The notes under the pieces: generated by a model
What the model saw: the letters and a program-made list of their open reading frames with translations, nothing else
Database searches by the model: none
What the model was told of the DNA's origin: nothing
Source: Rostratula benghalensis
Taxonomy: Eukaryota > Chordata > Aves > Charadriiformes > Rostratulidae
NCBI GenBank assembly: GCA_013399305.1
Contig: VXAI01000013.1
Coordinates: 3,927,854 to 3,991,853 of the forward strand
Length of the DNA: 64,000 nt
Reading direction: 5' to 3'
Shown: piece after piece, positions 39,401 through 52,169 of the stretch
Layout: the number at the start of each line of letters is the position of its first letter
How positions within the stretch are numbered: position 1 is the stretch's first letter
Made by a program: the position numbers and the translations under genes

Positions 39401-40972
39401 TTTATTAACTATTAGCTTTGTCATCAAGAAAGTTTGTCTTCTGATACAAAAATATGTATTTGGGCCCCAAATGTCCCATCTTAAGTTGAAAAATAACTTT
39501 GGTTTTCAGAAGCAAAGTAAATACTGGGGGAAATCCATGAAACTGAGAAAGAAATATGGATGGGACCCATGACATTGGGATTTTCCATTAATGATTACCA
39601 TAACTTGAATTTTTCACATTGTTATCATGATAGCTACTGCTATAGAAGATGAAGGAAAGTATTTAACTGATAAGGAAGATCAGTACCTTTGTTCAATTCA
39701 AAATACACTCTTGAAATTAAATGCTCTAAAAATAAATCAGAAGATATAATAATACATTTGAACTTTATCTTCCTGAATGGGAGATCTTTTCTTATCTGCA
39801 GAAAAGAAAATTAATTTGAATAGTTCAAATTAGCTGTTTGTTTCAAAAGTACGATATGATTCATTTTTACCATTTTCAGTTAGGTTTGTTTTGTCTAGAG
39901 AAAAATAGCCATGTTGTATATCTAAAGTTTTTTTTTTGAGCTTTTTTTTTACTTTTCATTAGACACCTTAAATATTTAAGGAGTCAGTTTCACCTGGCCT
40001 TAACTGTGCAAAACCAGACTTTTAGTTTAATGTAGCCATTTAGAATCCTTCTACAGTGTATCAAAAATCCAGGAATCTTCAGGAGGGTAATTCACCCACT
40101 TGTATTAAAAAAACCTTTAGAATAAGATTAATCACACTATCTCTTTCCACTTGTTATATAGTAATTTAAAATAGCTAAGTGAAGTGTGATGAATCCTACG
40201 CATGCTGACTGAGTCCATGCTCTCTTAACTAATTCATAAGGTACCATACAATTAAAAATACCTTTTCTAGAGCCCAACAGGCAAATATCTGAGTCAGGTT
40301 TCTTCAAAGTCTGATTTCCTTTGTTATTTCTAATCTGAGCTGTAAAGTATGTGACCCTTTTAATCAATGATCATTAACAACTAATCCTGTTTGCTTTTTC
40401 TGGACAACTTGCAAATGAATCAGTAGATTATTTTTTATGTTTCCTACTACTTTAATTTTCTTTCAATTTAAAATTCTTCAGTGACTTTAATTAAACTTGC
40501 CCTAGGCTTAGAAACCTACAAAACTTTTTAATGAGCTGACTTCTGAACTTGTCTTGATATACTAATAGTCTAATAATATGTGTATATGGCACATTATATG
40601 TTTAATGATCTTAAATGTGACTTTGAATGATACAAACATATTAAAAAGAAAATGTTTTATTATATTGACACTTCCCTATTTCAAATACAGATAAAGCATG
40701 AAAAACAGTTTATATTTCACAGGAAAATCCAAAAATGAGGTCAAATCTAATCATGCTTGAGGGAATTTTTTGTTATGCCCTCAGAATCACTGAAGGTCAC
40801 TTTGGGCATTGAACAGGTATATCTGTATTTGCTGCCTTTCAGTTGCTGTTCTTATGCATCAGTGGGATTATTACAATGCATGTTGGTATTATCAATAGTA
40901 CTTCACAAACAAGCAAGGAAATGACTCTCTCAACATTTTTGCAGTATGCTTCTTCTACATCTATTGATATAA

Positions 40973-40982
40973 CCCCCCCCCC
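40973..40982. repeat. C10 homopolymer
   Basis: Ten consecutive C, the longest C run seen in the window. Confidence 0.9.
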
Positions 40983-41746
40983 TTTTCTCACTTTACCAGA
41001 GCATTAATTAATTAGTAATTTTACTGCTAATATTCCTTAATGATTTATCATCTTTTGTATGTTTAGGAAAAAATACCCTACAATAAGTAAGCAAATGAGC
41101 CAAATCCATTGATGTTTTTTTTTTTATTATTCTGTGAATTTATATTCTAGACCTTATACTAATGTTATTTTTTAATAGAAAAAATAATGTACTTAATGGA
41201 CATTGAATTGTGTTCTAAGGAGTAAGGATCAAGAAAATAGATAAGAAGCTGCACAGCAGTTCACAGGGAGAATTTTGGTTAGGAAACAATCATGATTTAG
41301 AGTATATAAGTAGCAGAGTTAAACTGTAATTAAAATTACTGCTTTTGGCATTTGTGATATTATCACTGGAAGTTGTTATCCATTTCTAGTGTTCATTGTT
41401 TAAAAATGGTGCTTGCATATTGCAAAGAGACTAAAGAAGTCTTACAAGACCTTACCAACTGGGTTTTTTTTCAATGAGAAACCCAATAATCTTCATCTGA
41501 TAAAAGATTAAGAGGTCTTTGATTTCCTTTTTGTCTCATGAAGGAATATACTCTAATAGAGAAAAAGTTAATTTTATTTTAGTTTTGCAAGCATGGCATG
41601 GCTTGAAAGCTCATGCTAGACAAACTGGCTCTAGAAATACTGTAATATTTTTAGAGTGTGAGGTTGCTTATGTGTCCCTAATGGCAAAGCAGTACTTAAG
41701 TTGGGAAGCAGAAGCTGAAAATGTCATCACCTTCAGTGAATCATGG

Positions 41747-42085
41747 AATCATAGAATGGTTTGGGTTTGAAGGGATGTTTAATGATCACTTAGTCCAACT
41801 AGATGATGCCATAGGCAGGGACTTCTTTCACTCAGTTGGCTCCAAGCTTGAGTGAATCCAACCTGACCTTGAATACTTCCACAGATGAGTCACCCACAAC
41901 TTTTCTGGACAACCTGTTCCAGTGTCTCACCACTGTCATAACAAAAAATTAATTTCATCTTATCTCAATCTACACTCTTTCAGTTTAAAATCATTGACCC
42001 TTGTCCTGTCACTACAAACCTTGGTAAAATGTTTTCCTCTGTCTTTCTTATCAAACCCTTTTATATAGCGAGGGGCTGCAATCAT
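41747..42085 (-). mobile_element. CR1 LINE 3' fragment, minus strand
   Basis: The plus strand begins ATGGAATCATAGAATGGTTT, the reverse complement of the CR1 3' terminus with its ATTCTATGATTC octamer repeats. It continues with GACAACCTGTTCCAGTGTCTCACC (41909-41932 region) and CCTTGTCCTGTCACTACAAA, standard blocks of the CR1 tail. The element is truncated at about 42085, after a GGGGCTGCAAT block. It resembles the tail of the CR1 copy at 46.5 kb more than the one at 55.4 kb. No useful reading frame is left. Confidence 0.9.
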
Positions 42086-45000
42086 CATCAGAGTTTGCCA
42101 GAAACTGATAGATAAGCCACCTGGAGACAGGATGGGTGGACTGTGAAGGACCTGTCTGCTCAGTGGGAGAGAAGGTGCATCTTGCTGTTATTGGCTGGAC
42201 AAAGCTAGGAGAACTGGTGCATTTCCACAACACTTGACTTCCTTAAGCAAGATCTGGCATCTACTTAAGGGACATTCTTCAATCCATAATTGTGGATTTG
42301 AGGCAGGCATCACATGATCAAATACTCTGGTATTTGTCAAGCAGAACATCACCCTTCTTTTTGGTACTTGGTATTGCCAGGGTCACTTCCAGCATATCTG
42401 GGTTTCCTGCACTACATTAATATGCTGAATGGATGTTTATAACTCTTACTGTGTTCTATGTTGTTATGCATTTCTTAAGGGTTTTTTTTGTTTACACGTT
42501 TACAGAATGTTCCCCAGTGGCTTACACTTTCAGTGTAACGTTGCTTTAGTGGGAGATAATGATATTTTAAATTGGTAGGATTTCTCTGCTTTTTTTTGTT
42601 TTTGTTTTTTTGTGTTTTTTTTTAGACAACATGTTTTCAGAAGGATATCTCTAGCTAAAAGAAAAACATGGAGTACCTCCTGTGACATTACATCTGAAGC
42701 CTGGTAGATCATTACAATAGATGCATCCCAGCTGGGAAAATATGCTTCCATTGTTATAAATTAAAAGTGAATTAACTTAACTAGATTAACTCAGTTATGA
42801 GCAGATTAAGAAAGGTTTAGCTATCCATTTCCTCATTTCCATTCATCAGCAACTGACATAAGTCCACAGGAAGTTTGCTGTGTATAAGGTAAATGCATTA
42901 CCATTTCATTCATTTGTTCTTCAGTCCCATTTGTTTTTTCAAGGCAAATAAAAACAAACCAACATATGAGCTTATAAGTTATTTCTGTGTAGCAAAAATG
43001 TGAGCGCTGCCTTCCTACATCTTTCCTTGAGACACCAGAGAATGTAATTCAAGGAGTTTTTAGTGTTTGAAATAAGTTAGGCAAACCCAATCCCTTCTTT
43101 CAGGGACATTATGAAAATGATATTTCAGACAGAAATATTCAGCCTGAGGTGATGGGCATAGTCCCTTAATGTTACTTTTTTTCTGTGGTATAGATTCTGT
43201 ACCAGCGACATGGCCAGAGGGATGACAGAAATGTGGGAAGCAAGTGATTACCTGACTTACTTTGGGTAGAAATTTAGGTATGTTTTCATGGTAAAACAAG
43301 TGGGCCATCTGTTTTAATAACAGTTTAAGAATGTTTTCATAAAATGGAATGAAACTTCCCACTATGATATGGCTGGGATATACAAATATACATGTTCAGC
43401 AAGAACAAATTTTATGTTAGTATCTCTCCTGTTTATTTCTGCCTGATTTATAGGTATTTTCTGGGGCAAAAAGAATTTTGAGTAATATTTTTAAAAAACA
43501 CAGTTAAATGCCTTGTACTTGTGAAATTATAATACTTACCATGTGAACAGAAAAGAAAGTAGAGTGTAATCATCAGTAAGAAAATTCCCCAATAATGAGT
43601 ATTCTTTTTTGGGGACTACCAGGAGGCAGGTTTAAAATGAATTTATTAGCTAACATTTTCTATGTTAGTGATTTGTCACGTTACTGTCTGATGTGTACTT
43701 TGAATTATGTCAGCAACAGTCTTGTACAGCAGATTACACTTTGTTCTAGATATAAAATTTATTTATGGCCAAGATGGTTGACTGTGTCTAAAATACAGCC
43801 ATGATAAACAGAAAGAAAATTAGGTTTTGTTGACTTCAAGATTATTGAAATACCTTTAGGTTAATAAAATTATTCATATGATGAATATATATTGTGTATA
43901 CACATGAGAAACTTGGGATTTAAAGACTTGGAGATATCTTTAAATTTTATTTCTTTTCTTCTTTTAAAATGTTGTGAGCTTTAGAGCTTATAAATAAAAA
44001 TAAAATCATGACACTTGTAATCCTGAACTGTCTGATATTGAGCAAGAGTTCTTAACGGAAAACTGTTCAATATGTAGGACAATTGTTTTGATATATTATC
44101 TAAACTTGAAAGAGTTTAGCTAATTTTATGCACCAGAGAGAGAGTGTTTGGATAACTCATCTCAATTTTCCATCAGAAAAAAAATTAGTACTTAAAAAAA
44201 AGTAATAAAATTATAACTTCTTCATATTTTCTTGCGGTGATGAAATAGCAGCTTTTGTGTTTCTGGAAGGGAAAAATTAATTGAAAAAATATTTAATTAA
44301 TGAACTACACTGAAATAAGAATTTTGATACTACAGAGGCATAAACATTCAGATGTCAGGCTACATTTTAAGATGAGAGAGAAAATAAAATAATGAAATAT
44401 TTCAAAAGTTGATCAGAATGATTTTCTTCACAATATTCTTTACTGCAAGATTCTCTCCTCTCTCCCTCTCCTCAAGGACTTTTGGCTTTAGCCCCACGAT
44501 TTTTTTGTTTACAAAATAAATACTTGCACAGAAGACTTTAAGGATGGGGAAAAAAAAAAAAATAGTTAGATCATTCTGTCCTCTTCTCTGCAACTTTAAA
44601 TTTAAGAATTGAGATAATTGGGTTGTGTGGGAAAAAAGTTAATGTGAATCCAAACTGGCTAAAAAAACCCCCATGGAGTTGTCTAGTATAATTTGAAGTA
44701 TTTGTTTTTTAAGCCTTTCTTCCAGGAATTGATGTTACATAGTTAGTTTTTCTACCCTTCTTCTTGTCCTTCCTTTTATAGTTAAAATTTTATGGCACAA
44801 CTGACAGTGTTTATTAATTTGTTGTTATCCCATCTGTAACAAATATTTTTTTCTTTGCCTTCCCCTGAAAACTCACGAAAAATTGTGGTTTTCATTTTTA
44901 AATTGTAATCATTTTTGTGTTTCTAGAGAACAAATTCTAGTAACAAAAGGAACAATATTTCTACCTAGATATGCTTCTTGTGATATGGACTGCTAGATGT

Positions 45001-46492
45001 GAAAATAATAGCTGTATTTGACTTTCCTGTTTCGGAGAACTTGGGACTCTAAACAGACTGTAGTTGGTGAACAACAGTCATGTTTTATTATTCTGTGACA
45101 GTCTACACTGCCAAATGAGGAAAAATGTCCTGTTAGAAACCGATTGATTACAATTTCTGTGTTCAGACAAATTTCTGGTGGAAGATAATGGCTTTATCAG
45201 TTTCATTTAACCATTATAATAATGATTGGGAAATTACTATTCTGAAATATACTATACCTGTTATATCATAGTTTGTCTAGTTTGTCTAGACCTTGTGTTA
45301 CTGTTTTCAATGCATTTTTTCAAGCTGTGGTCTAGGCAATCTTTTATCTGGTGAAATATGTGCAGATCAATGAATAGGGATGTTAGTCAGCATGGTTAAG
45401 CCTTAGTATATCTGTATGCATTGACTTTCGTCTTCCCTGCATTGAAACTGAAGTGCATCCTAGTCTCAGTATAAAGCTCTTTTGTCTTTCAAAGCTGCAG
45501 GCAAGCATGTTTGTTCTTTCCTCAGCTATTGACATTACAAGAAAAAAAATCATTAGCTTATTTGGTAAGCCCTGGAAACCACAGTCTAAGGAATGTCAGT
45601 GTGTCCCTTATTACATCCACAGATAAAGTCCACAGGATGTCTTTGAAACTGTATTCAATGACCAGAAGGATGTCTTTGTACAGCTATGTCTATAGAATCA
45701 CTTGCAAAGAGGAAATATTCTGTATTTATGTATTTTGTTGAATATATTCTGTTGAAATATATTTTGATGAATATATTTTTTTCTGCATTTCATATTTCAC
45801 TGCATATAAAACAGACACTAAAATAACAGACACTAGGACTCAGAAAACCAGCCCCCTGGATTTCTCAATTTAGAATATTATGAATTTATGCTTTTCTTAA
45901 GCTGAAATACTATTTCATAGAGCCACTTCTAATATCTCGCACAACAACAGAAGAATAAAAGTAGCCAGTTTTTCTATCATTATTTCTTGCAGAAATATGG
46001 TACATGTATCTTAGTTATGAATATGAAGCAGATTAATCTAATAGGTCATAACAAGCAGCTTCAATGGTTTGTAAGTATATTCATTGGGGGCACTTAGGAG
46101 ATCAGATAAATGGAATTTCATGCCTTTAAACTAAAGGTATATACTAATGTTCTGATAAAATTTCACACAAAGTGCTAAAATAGGTAATATGTGAATAGCT
46201 GAAGGTTTAGATGCTGTGTGTGGAATGATTATTCTGATTTCTCTGAAATTAGTTCAGCCTTTTACACTGTGATTTGGTCTTGAAATCTAGAGAGTGTGTG
46301 AAGGTGTATTTTGCTGGCTTGTTTTCTGAGGTTTTCAACAATTCAGCTTTATTGTGAACGAAACCTTACAATGAAATATCTTGCTGTGATAGGGCAGATT
46401 AGTCATATCACTCTGCAGTGTGGGATGTGGTGCATCCAACCTTAACTCAACATGATTTCTTTGTCTTTAAATGTATATAGTTCTATATTATC
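42086..46492. other. Non-coding intronic stretch
   Basis: AT-rich DNA with T-rich runs near 42590-42630 and an A13 run near 44550. No exon or transposon recognised. The first 170 bases next to the CR1 tail are less AT-rich and of unknown origin. Confidence 0.55.
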
Positions 46493-47985
46493 ACAGAAAC
46501 ATAGAGTAGTTAGAGTTGGAAAGGACCTTAAAGATCATTGAGTTCCAAACCCCTTGCCATGGACATGTCCTACTGGACTAGGTTGCTCCAAGCCCCATCC
46601 AACCTGGGTTTGAACGTTTCCAGGGATGGGGCATCCACAACTTCTCTGGACAACCTGTTCCAGTGTCTCACCATCCTAACAGTAAAGAATTTCTTTGTAA
46701 TAGCTAATCTAAATATACCCTCTTTCAGTTTAAAACTGCTACTCCTCATCCTATTGCTACGTTCTCTGATCAAGAGAGCCCTCTCCATCTTTCCTGTAGG
46801 CCCCCTTTAGATACTGGAAGGCTGCTATAAGGGTTCTCTCCAGGCTGAACCACCCCAGCTCTTTCAGCCTGTCTTCATAGAAAAGGTGCTTCAGCCCTCT
46901 TATTATCTTGGTCACCCTCCTCTGGACTCACTCCAACAGGTTCATGTCCTTCTTATGGTGGGGACCCCAGAGCTGGACGCAATACTCCAGGTGGGGTCTC
47001 ATGAGAGAGGGATCGAGGGGCAGAATCACCTCCCTTGACCTGCTGGCCACACTTCTTTTGATAAACCGCAGGATATGGTTGGATTTTGGGGCTACAAGCA
47101 CACATTGCCATCTCATATTGAGCTTGTCATCAACCAACAGCCCCATGCCCTTCTCTTCACGGCACTTTCCATTCTCCACCCATCCTGTATTTGTGCTTGG
47201 GAGTGCCCTGATGAACATGCAGGACCTTGCATTTGGTCTTGTTGAACTTCATGAGGTTTGCATGGGTCCAACTCTCAAGCTTGTCCAGGTCCCTCTAGAT
47301 AGCATCCCTCCCCTCCAGTGTGTTGACCACATTACACAGCTTGGTGTTGTCAGCAAATTTGGTGAGGCTGCACTCAATCCCACTGTCCATGTCTCCAACA
47401 AAACAGCACTATTCCCAGTTTCCCAGTATTGAACTCTGAGGAATGCCACTTGTCACTGGTTGCCTCTTGGACATTGAGCCATTGACCACAGCTCTTTGAG
47501 TGTGGCCATCCAGCTAATTCCTTATCCACCAAGTAGTCCATCTATCAATCCCTGTTTCAGCAATTTAGAGACAAGGATGTCATGTGGGACAGTGTCAAAT
47601 GCTTTGCACAAGTTCAAGCAGATGATGTCAGTTGCTCTTCCTTTATCCAGCAACACTGTAATGCCATTGTAGAAGGCCACTACATTTGTCAGTTAGTGAA
47701 GCCATGCTGGCTGTTACCAGTCACCTCTTTATTTGTCATGTGCCTTACCATGGTTTCCAGGTGGATCTGCTCCATGATCTTGCCAGGCACAGAGATGAGA
47801 TTGACCGGGCTGTAGTTGCCTGGGTCTTCCTTTTTTTCCCTTTTTGAAAATGGGGGTTTTGTTTCCCCTGTTCCAGTCTGCAGGAACTTAACTAACTGCC
47901 ACGACTTCTCAAATATGATGGATAGTGGCTTAGCAACTTCATCTGCCTCAGGACATGTGGACATTTCTCAAGACCAACAGGATCA
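46493..47985 (-). mobile_element. CR1 LINE, minus strand, 1.5 kb with most of the reverse transcriptase
   Basis: The plus strand starts ATCACAGAAACATAGAG, then AGTTGGAAAGGACCTTAAAG, the reverse complement of a CR1 3' end. Going away from that end, the minus strand encodes the CR1 C-terminal block (HWNRLSREVVDAPSLETFK), the RSVASRSREVILPL and [12 protein letters not shown] block, the reverse transcriptase palm region, and the N-terminal fingers ([20 protein letters not shown] and SQHGFTN). Homology fades at about 47985, where the element is 5'-truncated, as is usual for CR1. The copy has several frameshifts and stops, so it is inactive. Confidence 0.95.
46570..47970 (-). pseudogene. CR1 reverse transcriptase, broken
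   Basis: Remains of the CR1 ORF2 reverse transcriptase, the enzyme that copies the element's RNA at the nicked target. Pieces lie in different frames: fingers at 47689-47964, a middle part spread over 47249-47640 where LTKFADNTKL can be read, the post-palm block at 46928-47218 and the C-terminus at 46570-46788. The catalytic motif, normally FADD in this family, reads FADN (N codon at 47346-47348), so one metal-binding aspartate is lost. An in-frame stop follows LEGRDAI, and others occur near the thumb. The protein could not be made or work. Confidence 0.9.
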
Positions 47986-50530
47986 GCATTAATTTATGCT
48001 ATCTGAATGTATACATTTTTTAAATAAAATATCAGACTTTTAGATTTTCACTGAAAAAAAAAAATCTTCAAAAAATTGCAATAAAAAGCCACAAAAATAT
48101 TTCAATTAAAAAAGATTTTTTTTATGGCTTTCATAGTTAAAAAAAATAATTTGTTTAACTATTTTTTAAGTTGATAGGCATTTCATTATCTTTAAAAACA
48201 TCTAATATGGTAGGTGGGGTTTTTTTAAAAGAAATATTAGAAAAGATGAATTTAGCAACATCATATCCTAAGTTCAGAACTAGTTACATTGTTTATATCA
48301 TTCCATGAGTCTCAGAGAGCTTTACAGTTAAAATGTATTGCTAAAGAGTATTATTTTCTCACCATGATATCAAGCAATTCTGGTAGTATTTAGATTCTGA
48401 AGAGCATTTAATTTTGTACATTACCATGTACTTTCTATGACAATTTAAAGAAAAAGGGTAAAATTTGCTCAGCAGAAATAAATGACAAAAATTCCTTACA
48501 TGTCAGTGAATTTTTGACTTAGAAGAAACAGTCTATATGAACACTGGGGCTATATTTACATAAGCAGAATGTGATTAATTAAATAGGACTTGGAATTTAA
48601 TGCCTGCAACATAGCACAGGTGAGATGTATTGCTGCAGGTGGTAAAGACTGTGTTTTCATATATTACTATGCATCACTGATTAGATTTAGGTCACCATAT
48701 TAGGCAATATTCATTATAGACTTAGATGGATAGCTTGATGCTCTCTTGGTTGTGTTCTGAATCATTATCCTGCTCTCCTAAATTTTATTTATTACTTCAC
48801 ATTCTCAATCCCGGAACAAATGTTGTATGGATGGATTTTAGCTCCCATGCACTGAAGCATATTAGGATTTCCTTTTACAGCTTATTTTAGCTGTAGGAAA
48901 CCTGTATTAAAAAGTCCAAAGCCTTTTTAATATATTGCATTATATCTGTAGAGAAAATGTTCTCAATGACCTAGCAAATATAAGTGCTTTTTTTACAAAG
49001 CACAAGAGGCTTTTTGGTTTTGTTTCTAACTTTGCTTTAAAAGTTTAACAACTGAACACAAGTTGTAAATATGATAATGCGAGCAAATTTTTTTCTGGAT
49101 AGATTTTTGAAAGGGTTATGAGTGATCTATTAGGAATTATTAGCTTTGTTTTGCTCAATAAAATATCATTCCTCATTCATTTAAATAAGTCAGTCAGAAT
49201 ATCAGCTAGTGGTAATCAGTTTATGTGCGTGAATCTCAGGAGAACATTTCTCATTATTTTGGTGATTACTTATATTTATAACTGTATTTATTCAATAACC
49301 GTTTGTGAAGCTGAACTCTGCCCCGTGACATTATTTTGTTGATAGAGAACCACCCTAAATAATAATAATAAAAAAACAACCCCAAACCAAGAAATTAAAG
49401 CAGAGAATAAAAAGAATGCAATGACCAGAACAGGTTTTCATAATTGTAAGGTACAAAATGTCATGGTGAGAAAGAGAGTGATAAAAGAGCAACAAGAGCA
49501 AAATGTGAAAAATCACAATCAAATCAAATCTGACAAGTGTAAGGGACAATCTTACATAATCATCAGGTGAGACCACTCCAGCTGAACTTTGGCATATGAA
49601 TACCTATACTCTGATTGCAAGACGAGAAGTGAAAATTCTCAGTCTGGCACCTGGACACCTGGAGAATTCACACTGATTCCAAGAAAACCTGTAAACCCTG
49701 CAGGTGAGAATGCACTGTGAGCTTTAGAATTTTGTTGAATGGAAACTGGCGTATAGTTTGAGGTAATAGCAATATCTGTGAATGTGGTGTTGCTGGCTAC
49801 AGGAGCAGAAAGACTAACCAGTTAATTTGTGTGGCATGCACAGAAGATCCTTCCCTAATGGCAACAGGCACCAATTATTGTTTACTTACTAGGAATAACT
49901 ACAATCATGGTACCATAGACAGACATCTTGCTGGATGATTAAATCTTTGCCTTAGAACTGTATTGTAAAAAATTGACAGAGCTGGCAGGGGCCCAGCTAC
50001 TTCAAAGTCTTTCAGGTAACCAAACAGGAATTTTTAGTAGTCCCAGAGTCAGGGGGGTAAGAGTGCTCTGACAGTAACAGCACTGGGAACATGCCACACA
50101 TACACACAGAGGAAGCCACAAGAAAAAAAAGTGAACAGCCTCTTCTATTCTGCTGTGCTGTACATTCAGAACACTAGCAGTCAAATATCACAGAAGGACA
50201 GTGCAGAGCTGTGACCAACCAAACAATAGTTTACTTGGAAAGTTTAATCCTTGCTAAGGCTAGATGTACAAATTGCAACTGTAAGTAACATTTAATATTC
50301 AAAGGAAAAGGCAGTGATAAACAAACAGGAAAGGGTCATTTGCTGCACTGCTGAGGTTAATCCCTGTACTAGAGAGGTCTGTCAGGGCACCTGGACATCC
50401 ATTTCTGGAAGATATCTGGTATAGGCGACTTTCCAAAGATATTCTTTTTAGGGATCAAATCTGCCTTCCTTTCCCACCTATGTTCACGTACTTGATTTGA
50501 GGCATTGGGTAAATAGCGAGGAGAATGACC

Positions 50531-50598
50531 TTTTTTTTTTTTGTTTGTGGGGGAGGGGGTGGAAAGGGGTGGATGGGGAATATATACACACACACACT
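50531..50598. repeat. T12 run, four-tract G-rich motif and (AC)n cluster
   Basis: T12 (50531-50542) is followed by G runs at 50549-50553, 50555-50559, 50566-50569 and 50575-50578, and then by about six AC units (50586-50597). The four G runs of at least four bases with loops of 1, 6 and 5 bases fit the standard intramolecular G-quadruplex pattern on the plus strand. Confidence 0.9.
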
Positions 50599-52122
50599 CT
50601 TATTTCTTTTGGCGTCTTCTTTTCTACAGTTAATTCCTTTAATGAAAGGTAATGATGGGCTTTGATAGTGTATTTTCAGCCAAGAATGTGAGAGGAGAAA
50701 AGAAGACAGCAGCTTTCATAATAGCATGGAGCATTATTATAAGATGTTTTCAAACAGGTCAACCAGTCAAGAACTGGTTAAAACTATTTTACTAGACTTT
50801 TTTCTTCTTTACAAATGCAGTTGTCAACAAATCCTCTTTAAAGAGCCCCTTTACATTTCTGTAAATATAGAGAGACATATTTCTAAGTTATGAACTATAC
50901 AGCCATAGCAGACCAGGTGATTCACAGTGTGTAGTGGAAGCTCTTGGCTTGCACTCTCGGGTTTCCTGAGGTGGAGAGAGGAATTGTGTAGGTGGTTGAT
51001 AAAGAAAGGAAAGAGTAAAAAGGCAATAAGGATGTATCAGAGGCTGTATATTGGAAATTAGTGATGAGGGGTTGTTTTAGTCCACTGAGACTGCTCTGGG
51101 CACCAAAACTGTGCAAGTGCTGCAAAATAGGGCTTGCTGAACCTGACAAAGCATGGTACTAACAAAGCTGTGCTGGTTCTGCAGGTTGTGCTGCTCAGGT
51201 ACAATACACTATACTATGTGAGCAGGCTGGCTCCTCTGAAATAGCTAGGGCGACACCTTCCTGCAGTCTTTCTTGCCTAGATTTGTTGGGAGAATCAGCT
51301 ACAAATATGACCTAAGACTTCCTTGGGCTGTGAAAATAGCAAAAAGGCCAGATGTGTTTCAAGAAAACAGGAGTTTATGTGCATTACTTATTCATTTAAC
51401 TTACTAAGATTGCAACTCCATACCCCACATAATCAAGTTTATCCTGAAAAGGAACAAATCTGACAGTGCTTCAGGTAACTCCAGAGGTAATATTAGTTTA
51501 AGAATCTGCAAAGGCTTCGTGATATTGTCCTGAATAAGAAATCACGTTTTGTTTCTCATGGGATTTTGATGGGTGATAAAGCCATTTTTCTAAGGGTACA
51601 TAATATGGCATGGAAAGCAGCGATATTTGAGTGGGATGAACTGATGGAGCTTTTACTGTAAGAGAAAGCAGCTGAAATCCAAGAGGCTCTGGTAACAATA
51701 CAGTATTCTTTCTCTGATTTAGGATTCTTCCTCGAAGCAATTTTTGTAACTCTTTGGCAGTTTCTGCAAGATCAGTACCTAGAATGTTGTCCTTATATGG
51801 GAGGGAATTATTCTGTAAATCATCTTTTTATTAAATGGATCAATGTGATTAAAAGCCTCTAACACTGATCATGTAGTGTTAAACTGAAGTTTAAGCACTG
51901 GGATCAATGAATCTTACATCTTCTGCTCTGTGGACATAACGCTACCTGTAGATACATGAACGCAACTGTGATTGAAACTTGTGCAAGTTGCAATAATTAG
52001 CAGCGGCTGTGTCCCATTGCACTTGCTTAGGTTATAGTAAGCAGAGAGATGCCCACTATCACACTCTGGTTTTATTGTCTTTTAAATCATACCAAAACTT
52101 GGACTAAAAAGATTGAGATTGG

Positions 52123-52169
52123 TTTTTGTTTTGTTTTGTTTTGTTTTGTTTTGTTTTGTTTTGTTTTTG
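52123..52169. repeat. (TTTTG)n microsatellite
   Basis: About nine pentanucleotide units, nearly perfect, with one extra T at each end. Open frames rich in Phe/Val here (or Lys/Asn/Thr on the other strand) are repeat artefacts. Confidence 0.95.

Larger units (their letters stand above)
26916..41746. other. Long non-coding intronic stretch
   Basis: Nearly 15 kb without a recognisable exon or transposon. It contains (TGG)5 at 27033-27047, a 12-bp tandem repeat at 28779-28802, a G/T-rich tract at 28461-28539, a 23-bp tandem repeat at 30207-30252, A-rich runs near 30182-30195 and 30696-30713, a G-rich/A20 block at 33066-33101, a hairpin at 33447-33469 and a C10 run at 40973-40982. The open frames seen, including 36470-36736 (plus), lack recognised motifs. 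Confidence 0.55.

Noticed and set aside
46908..47432. 174-codon plus-strand open frame
   Set aside because: It lies antisense within the CR1 copy; the opposite strand shows clear reverse transcriptase homology, so this is a shadow.
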